NCBI GenBank assembly: GCA_036516995.1
Contig: DATDYW010000017.1
Coordinates: forward strand, 1 to 19,742
DNA: 19,742 bases
Source: DATDYW01 sp036516995
GTDB taxonomy: Bacteria > Patescibacteriota > Minisyncoccia > Phycocordibacterales > JAACPR01
Direction: 5' to 3'
Below, piece after piece: positions 11,850 through 19,742 of this stretch (position 1 is the first letter of the stretch; the number at the start of each line of letters is the position of its first letter). The position numbers and the translations under genes were made by a program. A model generated the notes under the pieces. The model ran no database searches. It worked only from the letters and a program-made list of their open reading frames with translations, and had not been told where the DNA came from.

Positions 11850-13250
11850 CTACGCCTTTCCCTGCCGTCGCTCGAGCCCCAGGTCGCGGAGCTGCTCCGC
11901 GGTGGCCAGCGCCGGCGCACCCGTGGTGAGGTCGCGGCCCTCGCCCGTCTTGGCGAAGGCGATGACCTCGCGGATGCTCGGCTCGTTGCAGAGGACGGTC
12001 ATCAGCCGGTCGAAGCCCCAGGCGATGCCGCCGTGCGGCGGCGCGCCGTGCGAGAAGGCGTCGAGCATGTGGCCGAAGCTCGCCTGAATCTGCTCCGGCG
12101 TGCTGCCCATGATCTCGAGCACCTTGGTCAGCGCCTCCGGCGTGTGGTTGCGGATGCTGCCGCCGCCAATCTCGGAGCCGTTGAGGGCGATGTCGTACTG
12201 TGTAGTCAGAATCTCGCCAATGCGTTCGCCCGCCATTAGCCAAGCCATATGCTCGGGCTTCGGCGCAGAGAACGGGTTGTGCGTGAACGTCCAGCTGCCC
12301 TTCTCGGTCTTCTCGAAGAACGGAAAGTCGACGATCCAGCAGAACGCGAGCAGGTTCGGATCCTCCTTGCTCTCGCGGAGGTCCGGCTTGTCGCTGCCAA
12401 ATTTCTCCATTGCCTCGGCGTGCGTGAAGCGCGGGAAGGGCACCTGCTGAATACGCATCTGAGGCACGACGGCTGCCACGAGCGCAATCAGGAGCCGCTC
12501 GTTGAGGGAAATAACATCTTCCGCCTCGACGAAGGCCATCTCCATATCGAGCTGCGTGAACTCCGGCTGGCGGTCGCCGCGGGTGTCCTCGTCGCGCATG
12601 CAGCGGGCGAACTGGAAGTACCGCTCGAAGCCCGCGGTCATCAGGAGCTGCTTGTACTGCTGGGGCGCCTGCGGGAGGGCGTAGACGTAGCCGGGATCGC
12701 GGCGGGACGGCACCAGGTAGTCGCGGGCGCCCTCCGGCGTCGCCTTGCCGAGGAGCGGCGTCTCGATTTCCACGAAGCGCTCGGCGGCGAGGAAGTTTCG
12801 GGCGAAGAGGGCGACCTCGGCGCGGCGGCGGATGTTGGCCTGCAGGCGCGGACGTCGGAGGTCGAGGTAGCGCTTCGAGAGGCGGACCTCCTCGCCAATT
12901 TCTCTGCCGTCGCCGCGCACATCAAACGGCGGCGTCTGCGCCTCGCTCAACACCTCGATGTCGGCGACCTCGAGCTCAATCGCGCCATTTAATTCGCCCG
13001 GCTTCACATTACGCTCTGGTCGGGCGTTCACCTTGCCGCTGACCCGCACGACCCACTCGGGTCGCACCCGCGAGCCAGCTTCGTGGGCATCCGTCGCGCT
13101 CGGCAGCACGACCCCCTGCACCCGGCCGGTTTCATCGCGGAAATCGAGGAAGATGAGCTTCCCCTGGTCGCGGCGTACGTCCACCCAGCCAGAGATGGAA
13201 ACAGCCTCACCCACCTTGCCCGCTAGGTCGGCAATACTAGTTCGCTCCAT
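11850..13250 (-). CDS. aspS: aspS without GAD domain, mirror copy
   Basis: Exact inverse of 6493-7893. Confidence 0.95.
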   Translation of the reverse strand: MERTSIADLAGKVGEAVSISGWVDVRRDQGKLIFLDFRDETGRVQGVVLPSATDAHEAGSRVRPEWVVRVSGKVNARPERNVKPGELNGAIELEVADIEVLSEAQTPPFDVRGDGREIGEEVRLSKRYLDLRRPRLQANIRRRAEVALFARNFLAAERFVEIETPLLGKATPEGARDYLVPSRRDPGYVYALPQAPQQYKQLLMTAGFERYFQFARCMRDEDTRGDRQPEFTQLDMEMAFVEAEDVISLNERLLIALVAAVVPQMRIQQVPFPRFTHAEAMEKFGSDKPDLRESKEDPNLLAFCWIVDFPFFEKTEKGSWTFTHNPFSAPKPEHMAWLMAGERIGEILTTQYDIALNGSEIGGGSIRNHTPEALTKVLEIMGSTPEQIQASFGHMLDAFSHGAPPHGGIAWGFDRLMTVLCNEPSIREVIAFAKTGEGRDLTTGAPALATAEQLRDLGLERRQGKA

Positions 13251-13269
13251 AAGCGCGGGGCAGTTTAGC

Positions 13270-13301
13270 AGAAAGCCGGCCCCGCGGAAGCGGGGCCGGC
13301 T
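13270..13301 (-). terminator. Terminator of the YceI-like gene, mirror copy
   Basis: Exact inverse of 6442-6473. Confidence 0.9.
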
Positions 13302-13317
13302 CTCTCTGTGGAAGGGG

Positions 13318-13926
13318 CTACCTCACTTCCCCGGCGAACTGGATGCGGACGTCCCGGTCGATGCCGATGTACTTGAAATCGAAGAACGTGGTGTCGAACT
13401 TGAAGTCTGCGGCGAAGGTGCTGCCGGTCGCGGTTGCGTCGAACTGGATCGGCTGCGTCTTGCCCCTGAAGGTGAGGTTGCCAGAAACAGAGTAGACGTT
13501 GGCACCTGAGCCAGCCTGAATCGATTTCAGATCGAAGACAATCTCCGGGTTCGCCGTGCAGTCAAAGAAATCTGGTGTGCAGAGGTGCCTGTCGAGCCCG
13601 TCTTTGCCGGTCGAAACGGTGGCAGTCTTGATGGTGAAGCGACCGGCAACGGGAAGCCCGTTCTGGCCAAACTGCACGCCGCTAACCGAGGTTTCTTTGA
13701 ATGTTCCAGTTTCTATTTTTCCCGGACCGTACCCCGTGAAACTGAAGGATGTGAGCGTTGCCTGCTTGTTCGAGGGAACGGTAAGAGTTGTGGTGGAGGC
13801 GGTCGTGGTGGCAGCTTCATCACCAACCTTGGCAGCGGGCACGCTATCCGGAGCCTTTGTTTGGATGGCCCAAAGTACGATTACCCCAATTACGACGACC
13901 AGGACGAAGATGGATAGAGCTCGCAT
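13318..13926 (-). CDS. YceI-like protein, mirror copy
   Basis: Exact inverse of 5817-6425. Confidence 0.86.
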   Translation of the reverse strand: MRALSIFVLVVVIGVIVLWAIQTKAPDSVPAAKVGDEAATTTASTTTLTVPSNKQATLTSFSFTGYGPGKIETGTFKETSVSGVQFGQNGLPVAGRFTIKTATVSTGKDGLDRHLCTPDFFDCTANPEIVFDLKSIQAGSGANVYSVSGNLTFRGKTQPIQFDATATGSTFAADFKFDTTFFDFKYIGIDRDVRIQFAGEVR

Positions 13927-14009
13927 TTTTGTGGCGTTTAGTCTAATTTTTGGCCCCTCTGATTAATCTGGCTAAGCGCCCTTTTCGGAGCCGGCCGATT
14001 CTACCACTA

Positions 14010-14067
14010 ATAAACCCAGCCTTAGCCTGGTTGTTTATTGTTTATCAGAGGCTAAGGCTGGGTTTAT
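14010..14067. repeat. Inverted REP pair, mirror copy
   Basis: Exact inverse of 5676-5733. Confidence 0.88.
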
Positions 14068-14101
14068 CGGCGCTTTAGGTGGAATAGATTAGGTTGGGAG
14101 A

Positions 14102-14785
14102 ATGCCAAGAAAGGAGAAGTTTCGCCCTGGCGGCATTTACCACATTTGCAATCGCGGTACGGAAAAACGGACAGTTTTCGAAGACGAATTAGACTATGAG
14201 CGATGTCTTGCTGGTCTGTACATTGCGAATTCGACTACGAACATTGAGTTGAGCGAAAAGCCCGGACTGAGTCTTGGTGATCAACTTTGGCTAGAGCGAG
14301 GCAACCCACTCGTTGAAATTGGTCCCTATTGTTTGATGCCGAACCATTTACACTTAACCCTTAGAGAGGTTGAGCCGGGCGGTGTCGCCCGCTTCGTGCA
14401 TAAATTTACTACTGGGTACAGCTGCTACTTCAATGCCCGCCACCGTCGAGGCGGCAGGCTATTTCAAGGACCCTATAGGGCCAAAGAGGTTAAAGATAAT
14501 CGGTATCTACTCCACTTAGCCGGCTATATCCACGCAAACCCAAAAAAAATTTCCCAGCATACAAACTGTTCGCCGCAGGAAATATTCGAAGTGCTAAAAA
14601 GATATGGCTGGTCTAGCCTACCGGACTATCTTGCTGTTGAGAGGCCTGAACGGCGAATTCTTGGTGAAAAATTCATAGCCGATATCATTGCACTCGGCTT
14701 CACCCCAGAATGGTTTTTTGATTTTTTGAGCACCCCGCGTCCCGTCGGCGAGGCTAAGGCTGGGTTTATTGGGAATTTATTTTAG
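14102..14785 (+). CDS. REP-associated Y1 transposase, mirror copy
   Basis: Exact inverse of 4958-5641, reading on the plus strand. HUH motif and REP-encoded C-terminus as described there. Confidence 0.9.
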   Translation: MPRKEKFRPGGIYHICNRGTEKRTVFEDELDYERCLAGLYIANSTTNIELSEKPGLSLGDQLWLERGNPLVEIGPYCLMPNHLHLTLREVEPGGVARFVHKFTTGYSCYFNARHRRGGRLFQGPYRAKEVKDNRYLLHLAGYIHANPKKISQHTNCSPQEIFEVLKRYGWSSLPDYLAVERPERRILGEKFIADIIALGFTPEWFFDFLSTPRPVGEAKAGFIGNLF

Positions 14786-14901
14786 CGGAGGCCAACAGCT
14801 TTCCGTTCACCCCAGAATGGTTTTTTGATTTTTTGTCCCGTCGGCGAGGCTAAGGCTGGGTTTATTGGGAATTTATTTTAGCGGAGGCCAACAGCTTTCC
14901 G
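14699..14901. repeat. 96-bp tandem duplication, mirror copy
   Basis: Exact inverse of 4842-5044. REP cores lie at 14751-14769 and 14847-14865. Confidence 0.9.
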
Positions 14902-15822
14902 TACTCGGGAAAGAACTCCGCCAGCGACTTCGCGGGCGCGATTGGCACCAGAGGCGAGGCGAGACTCAAGGGCGGTGGGGTCGGCGGCGATGGCGGCGTA
15001 GCGCTCGCGGAGCGGCGCGAGGAAGGCACCGAGGTCCTCGAGCAGCGCCTCCTTGAGATCTTTGTACTTTCCTGCTTTCTCGGCGTAGAGGGTGTTGAGC
15101 TCGGCTTTTGGTTTGAGCAGTGCGTGAATAGCGTAGACGTTCTGCGGGACGTCGCCCGAGGAGTCGGTGACGATAGACATCACCTGTTTCGCCAGCTCAT
15201 CACGCGTGGCCAAGAGTGGAATGACGTTGCCATAGCTCTTGCTCATTTTTCGGCCATCGGTGCCCGGAACAGTACCCACATCCTCCGAGATGAGACCCTC
15301 CGGCATCTTGAATGTCTCGCCATACGCGTTGTTGAACTTCTGCGCGAAGTCACGGGTGAACTCAATATGCTGCTGTTGGTCTTTACCCACCGGCACGAGG
15401 TCAGAATCCTCGGCGAGGATATCGGCGGCCATCAAGAGCGGGTAGTAGAAGGTGCCGGCGGAGGGCTCGACGCCCTTCGCCACCGCGTCTTTGTACGAGT
15501 GGGCTCGCATCAGGTACGGCACCGTGGTGAGGCAGGAGAGGTACCAGGCGAGCTCGGCGTGCTCGGGGACGTCGGACTGGCGGAAGAGGGCGACGTCGTC
15601 CTTGAGCCCGGCCGCGAGCAGGATGCCGGCAATCTCGGGGGTCGAGGCGCGAAGCTCGGCCGCGTCGCGCACGGTGGTCAGCGCGTGCTGGTCGGCAATC
15701 ATCGCCCGCACCTCGCGCTCTTCGCCCTGTAGCCCCACCAGCGGCACGATAGTGCCGAAGTAGTTGCCGACGTGCAGCTGCCCCGAGGGCTGGATGCCGG
15801 TGAGGACGATTTTCTGAGCCAT
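14878..15822 (-). CDS. trpS: trpS, mirror copy
   Basis: Exact inverse of 3921-4865. Confidence 0.95.
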   Translation of the reverse strand: MAQKIVLTGIQPSGQLHVGNYFGTIVPLVGLQGEEREVRAMIADQHALTTVRDAAELRASTPEIAGILLAAGLKDDVALFRQSDVPEHAELAWYLSCLTTVPYLMRAHSYKDAVAKGVEPSAGTFYYPLLMAADILAEDSDLVPVGKDQQQHIEFTRDFAQKFNNAYGETFKMPEGLISEDVGTVPGTDGRKMSKSYGNVIPLLATRDELAKQVMSIVTDSSGDVPQNVYAIHALLKPKAELNTLYAEKAGKYKDLKEALLEDLGAFLAPLRERYAAIAADPTALESRLASGANRAREVAGGVLSRVRKAVGLR

Positions 15823-15849
15823 AGCTGGCCAATCCTAACCCGCGCTCGG

Positions 15850-17547
15850 CTAGGCTGCCAGGGGAATCTCGAAGGCAAACGTTGAGCCCTTCCCTTCCCC
15901 GTCTGACTTAACCGAGACGGCACCCTTGTGGTAGTCGACAATGGTCTTGGCGATGTAGAGGCCGAGGCCGGTGCCGCGGATATTGGACTTCGAGGCGTTC
16001 TGGGCGCGGGCGAACTTCTGGAAGAGGCCGGCGAGCGACTGCGGTGAGATGCCGAGGCCGTTGTCGCGCACCTCGAAGCGTGCCTTGCCGTTCTGCCGCG
16101 CGAGCGACACCTGCACCTCGCCCTGCGGCGTGTACTTCACCGCGTTGTCGATGAAGTTTCCGACCACCTGCTTGAGCTTGTTGCGGTCGCCAACGACATC
16201 GATCGAGTCGGCGCTGATGTTAATCGAGAGCTTAACCTTGTCGGCGGGAATGTTCGGGGCGATCTCCTTTGCCACCTCCTGCACCAAATCGCGCATCGAG
16301 AACCGCTCGCTGGTGTACTTCATTCGGCCGAGCTCGATTCGGCTGACGTCGAGGTAGTCGGTGATGAGCCTGGCCATGTCGTGCGCCGATATCTGAATGC
16401 GCTTGAGTATCTCTCCCACCTCCGATCCAATCGAACCGTAGTCCCCCTCCACCAGCATCGAGGCGTACCCCTTGATGGCGGTGAGTGGCCCACGCAGCTG
16501 GTGGCTGGCGAGCGACACGAACTCCGACTTCTGCTTATCGAGCTCTAGTAGCCGGACGTTCGTGGTCTCTAGGTTTTCGGCGAGGGTCTCAATTTTCTCT
16601 CTCTGCTGAATCTCTCGGCGCACACTTTTTACGAGAATAAGACCCACAATCGAGGTCAGAATAAGTGTTACCCCAACTAGAATTTGGTCTGTGAGGCTAT
16701 TCGCAAAGGCAAGTTCTGATCCGAGAACTAACAAAAGGGCAGTGGTTAGTGCTTGAGCGCCAAACATTTTTATATTGAAAGCGCTATAACGAACAATGAG
16801 AAATACAAAGTACGCCAAGAAAATCGGCATACCGAAAAGGCCATAAATTTCGTAATTGTAGACGTACTCCCAGGCGTCGCTCTCAGCTAAGAGACTGACC
16901 AAGAAGGTAGAGGAGAAGAAGAAAAGAAGGAAAACAAGAGTTCCTATGCTCGCCAGAAAGACCTGTTTCCTAGCTTTACCCTTCGCTGTTTTTCGATATG
17001 TAGAAATAGCAAAAACAGCAATTGCAAGAATAAATATTGCCTCTGCAAAATAGGCGTATCTCGTGAGACTTTCATTTTCAACCGCCTCGCATATATTTGC
17101 ATCGTAAAGAGGTAGATTGTTACCCGTAAGGGCAATGACAGCAGTAGGTAAAATTACAATGCATGCAGCCCATTTTTGCCACTTAGGCAAGTCTTTTCCT
17201 GTTATAAATACGTACAAGAACCAATATGTAAAAAAGAACATCAACACAGCCAGAAGGTCTAGAAGCGACCACGTGAAAAGGGTGTTGGCTGAACCAAAGA
17301 AAGAGAACCAACTACTCAAGTCTAAGACACACCACAGGGCGAATGTGAAGCAAATAGAAAAGAACAGGACACTAGAAAGGTCTTTGGCTTTAATTAGTAT
17401 GAAGACACCGAGAGCCAGCGCAATTACTGCTGCGGGTAGGTGTGAATAGAGAAGTAGCCCAAAAGAAATTTGGTTGACGGTGTAGTCGTAGCAGTACTGG
17501 AGGTTAATTAAATCAGCCATTTCTAGTTGAAGAAGCCTCAACATCAC
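15850..17547 (-). CDS. Sensor histidine kinase, mirror copy
   Basis: Exact inverse of 2196-3893, with the same GC step between kinase core and sensor half. Confidence 0.93.
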   Translation of the reverse strand: MMLRLLQLEMADLINLQYCYDYTVNQISFGLLLYSHLPAAVIALALGVFILIKAKDLSSVLFFSICFTFALWCVLDLSSWFSFFGSANTLFTWSLLDLLAVLMFFFTYWFLYVFITGKDLPKWQKWAACIVILPTAVIALTGNNLPLYDANICEAVENESLTRYAYFAEAIFILAIAVFAISTYRKTAKGKARKQVFLASIGTLVFLLFFFSSTFLVSLLAESDAWEYVYNYEIYGLFGMPIFLAYFVFLIVRYSAFNIKMFGAQALTTALLLVLGSELAFANSLTDQILVGVTLILTSIVGLILVKSVRREIQQREKIETLAENLETTNVRLLELDKQKSEFVSLASHQLRGPLTAIKGYASMLVEGDYGSIGSEVGEILKRIQISAHDMARLITDYLDVSRIELGRMKYTSERFSMRDLVQEVAKEIAPNIPADKVKLSINISADSIDVVGDRNKLKQVVGNFIDNAVKYTPQGEVQVSLARQNGKARFEVRDNGLGISPQSLAGLFQKFARAQNASKSNIRGTGLGLYIAKTIVDYHKGAVSVKSDGEGKGSTFAFEIPLAA

Positions 17548-17893
17548 CCGTGCACCCCTCCCCTTCTTCTAGAGACTCTGTCGAGCAGTAAGTTATTTCA
17601 CAGAGGTCTGCGTCTGGGGGACATTCAAAATTTTGACATACATGTTCTTCGAGACACAGAGGAGCGTCAGCTGCAGATATTAAAATTTTCATGTAAGGCT
17701 CCTGTTGGAAATCGCTATCGGCAGACTCTTCGTCGGCAATAAAACAATTGTGTTTTTCTTGGTCGCAATCCGCATAAACCGTTAGAGGATAATCACGTTC
17801 GATATAATCTTTCTGAAATCTGCGGGCACCAATAAGAAGAACAGTGGCGACGATCATAAACAAGAAAACGGGTACTCGTCTTGGGGTTTTCAT
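17513..17893 (-). CDS. Membrane-anchored Cys-rich protein, mirror copy
   Basis: Exact inverse of 1850-2230. Confidence 0.68.
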   Translation of the reverse strand: MKTPRRVPVFLFMIVATVLLIGARRFQKDYIERDYPLTVYADCDQEKHNCFIADEESADSDFQQEPYMKILISAADAPLCLEEHVCQNFECPPDADLCEITYCSTESLEEGEGCTGDVEASSTRNG

Positions 17894-17922
17894 ATTTTGC
17901 GCCTCTCCATACTCGTACCGCT

Positions 17923-18750
17923 CTATTGTATCTGACTCTTCTGTGTCACGCGCGGGTGAGCAACAGCCTCCCGTCTTTTCTCAAGCGAGCACTTTGTTTC
18001 GAGGGCCTGTCCCACCTCTGGTGGGTAGCAGGTCCAAAATTGGGCGTCTTCGATGCCGGTTGGATTTAAAGGTACGATTAATGGCGCTACCCCGAACGAT
18101 CTGACCGACTCGTCTATGGCGGGTTGCACTATTTTCTCAGTGAACTCTATTTCCTCGCGAGAATAGGAGAAACTTTCAAATAGGATGGCGTGTGCAACAA
18201 ACAGACTAAGAAAGGGTGAGTAATATATTTCTGCTTTTCCTCCCGCCGAACGATACCAAGAGGAGAGGTCGAGTGAGTTTGCGAGGGACGAAAAGTTTAC
18301 GGCCCGGAAGAGGTCCTTATGTAGTTCGGGCAGTGATTGGCCGGTACATGTGGTGATGTCGTTAAGACGTAGTCTCTTGTTAATTAAAGTGTGGGGAATA
18401 ACCCACTCGTTTTTATAGTTTAGGCACCCACGCAGGCTAATTTTTCTAATTACTGGTAGCCGAACAAGTGATTTTTTGAATACATTCGCCATTGAGTGGA
18501 GATCGTCGTGATATTCCAGAATTAGTGGTTCTAGCCCAAACCCACTAGCAATACTTAAGAAGCGTAAGGTTTCGTAGTTCGGAGTAGCTACCTGTCGATG
18601 GAAAATAGCTAGCGGCTTGCCCTTACAAAGCTCGGGGCTCCAAGGGAGCCCCACTCCACGATCAAGCAATAGAGCCTCTACCTTGGGCCTTAAATGCTTG
18701 CGTTTCTCTAACTGATCAAGCGCCTCGGAGAGCCTTGTGTATTTGATCAT
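17923..18750 (-). CDS. 275-residue hypothetical protein, mirror copy
   Basis: Exact inverse of 993-1820. Confidence 0.73.
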   Translation of the reverse strand: MIKYTRLSEALDQLEKRKHLRPKVEALLLDRGVGLPWSPELCKGKPLAIFHRQVATPNYETLRFLSIASGFGLEPLILEYHDDLHSMANVFKKSLVRLPVIRKISLRGCLNYKNEWVIPHTLINKRLRLNDITTCTGQSLPELHKDLFRAVNFSSLANSLDLSSWYRSAGGKAEIYYSPFLSLFVAHAILFESFSYSREEIEFTEKIVQPAIDESVRSFGVAPLIVPLNPTGIEDAQFWTCYPPEVGQALETKCSLEKRREAVAHPRVTQKSQIQ

Positions 18751-18779
18751 CTCGATGACGCAAGGCTAGCACGGCTGGG

Positions 18780-18816
18780 AAAAGGAAAACCTAGCGCCAC
18801 GGTCACGGCGCTAGGT
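18780..18816 (-). terminator. Terminator of the membrane protein gene, mirror copy
   Basis: Exact inverse of 927-963. Confidence 0.85.
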
Positions 18817-19471
18817 ACTGGAAGAGGCTGCTCGCCGCCTCGGCGAGCGGGGCGCCAAAGCGTTTCCACAGGGCAATGGCGATTTCGACGATAACACCCC
18901 ACCGGACGGTCCAGTAAATGTTCGAAATCACCAGGCTAGCGAGGAAGATTTTCCAGTCGCTGCGGTCTAGCGGGCCGGTCTTCCCATGCCTGAAGTAGGC
19001 GGTGGTGACGAAGGAATCCTGGAAGATGCTCAGCACAACGAAGGCCGTTCCGTGGCCGCGGTTGATTGCCCACAGGATTATTTTCGCCACAGCTACGGGC
19101 AACGCCACGATGACCCTGTAAATCCAGGTGAGCGGCGGAAACCTGAAGCGTTTGCCCCAGAAGTGGTCAATGATGGAGTGCTCCTCGGTTGCCAGCGCGG
19201 CGGTTTTGATGGCGGAAATCCCGAGCCAGTCAATGCCGGTTTTCTGGTGAATCAGCAGGTAGGTGCTGTTGAGCGCCGCCGATGCCAGCGTCATCACCGC
19301 GAAAGCTTTCACGGGGCCAAAGTAGACAATGGCTGCCACGTAGAGCGGATTGTCGAACAGCCAATCCACGACCTGGTAGAGGCCACGCACAACGGTCAGG
19401 AGCCAGAGGGGGGCTCCGGTGTGCTCCTTAACTTTTTCGTTGATGCGCTTGAGCATGGAAGAAGGGTTCAT
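18803..19471 (-). CDS. Hypothetical multi-pass membrane protein, mirror copy
   Basis: Exact inverse of 272-940. Confidence 0.68.
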   Translation of the reverse strand: MNPSSMLKRINEKVKEHTGAPLWLLTVVRGLYQVVDWLFDNPLYVAAIVYFGPVKAFAVMTLASAALNSTYLLIHQKTGIDWLGISAIKTAALATEEHSIIDHFWGKRFRFPPLTWIYRVIVALPVAVAKIILWAINRGHGTAFVVLSIFQDSFVTTAYFRHGKTGPLDRSDWKIFLASLVISNIYWTVRWGVIVEIAIALWKRFGAPLAEAASSLFQYLAP

Positions 19472-19495
19472 TTATCATAACGATACAAGGAGTAT

Positions 19496-19521
19496 CAAAA
19501 AAAGCAAGGCAGGTTACTGCC
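19496..19521 (-). terminator. Terminator of the Cys-rich fragment, mirror copy
   Basis: Exact inverse of 222-247. Confidence 0.65.
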
Positions 19522-19552
19522 GGAGGTGTCGCGCCCTGATTCTCGTTACCCC

Positions 19553-19741
19553 CTACTCCGTACCCGAGCAGTCCGCCTCTTCCGCATCGCAAGGAACAGC
19601 CTCGCAGGCAATTTCACCCGAGGTACACTCGGCGTCGCAAGAATCATCTGCGCAGCGCCCAAAATCGGCGGCACTGAGCTGCCAAACCTTGTACGTAGCC
19701 AACCCGTTTGGCGGGCAGTAGTCCTCACAGTCGCGCACGTA
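19553..19741 (-). CDS. Cys-rich protein fragment, mirror copy (start outside window)
   Basis: Exact inverse of 2-190, open at the right edge of the window. Confidence 0.58.
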   Translation of the reverse strand, partial: YVRDCEDYCPPNGLATYKVWQLSAADFGRCADDSCDAECTSGEIACEAVPCDAEEADCSGTE

Positions 19742-19742
19742 G

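Larger units (their letters stand above)
1..19742. repeat. Window-length perfect inverted repeat (palindrome)
   Basis: Positions 1-9871 are followed by their exact reverse complement at 9872-19742. The first bases CTACGTGCGC match the complement of the last bases, all open frames recur in mirrored pairs, and the axis reads CCTAGGGAAG|CTTCCCTAGG with no spacer. I saw no mismatch in any part I compared. Perfect long palindromes without a spacer are known to be unstable in bacteria and are a familiar product of fold-back reads or misassembly. I therefore favour an artefact, but the sequence alone cannot prove it. Any feature at x-y has a twin on the other strand at (19743-y)-(19743-x). Confidence 0.98.

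Noticed and set aside
1..19742. tRNA or rRNA genes
   Set aside because: I saw no cloverleaf with a GGTTCGAATCC-type T arm and no rRNA-like conserved blocks on either strand.

Overview
The 19,742-base window is one 9,871-base sequence followed by its own exact reverse complement. Base x pairs with base 19743-x, the axis lies between 9871 and 9872, and there is no spacer or mismatch that I could find. Only 1-9871 carries independent information; every gene on the right is a mirror of one on the left. The axis cuts an open reading frame directly downstream of scpA, in the usual scpB position, after 19 codons. I think an assembly or fold-back artefact is the most likely cause. A real inverted duplication or a hairpin-ended replicon is not excluded.

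The host looks like a bacterium of the candidate phyla radiation, probably Parcubacteria/Patescibacteria. This is inferred from the compact AspRS without its GAD domain, the REP-associated Y1 transposase type, small membrane-anchored Cys-rich proteins, and several hypotheticals of a style common in that group. No rRNA or other marker is present to confirm it.

Layout of the left arm: 2-190, the tail of a Cys-rich protein. 272-940, an unknown membrane protein closed by a strong terminator. 993 to about 3170, a low-GC block (about 40% GC in lines counted by hand) with a conserved-looking hypothetical gene, a membrane-anchored Cys-rich protein related to the one at 2-190, and the multi-TM sensor half of a histidine kinase. 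The kinase core of that same gene is high-GC (60-70%), so the composition changes inside one gene at a domain boundary. 3921-4865, trpS. 4842-5733, a RAYT transposase gene with four REP copies and a 96-bp tandem duplication that includes the end of trpS. 5817-6425, a membrane-anchored YceI-like protein. 6493-8396, an aspS-HIT operon. 8466-8774, a small unknown gene. 8831-9871, a regulated scpA locus: twin palindromic operators, an extended -10 element, a 186-bp element with 20-bp inverted ends overlapping the scpA start, scpA, and the cut downstream gene.

Most genes are housekeeping (two aminoacyl-tRNA synthetases and the chromosome condensation kleisin) mixed with signalling and surface genes. 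Genes that seem to be first in a transcript have a TAnnnT box 7-14 bases before the start codon and no convincing Shine-Dalgarno, as leaderless transcripts would. Internal operon genes have purine-rich ribosome binding sites. The scpA control region is the most unusual part of the window.
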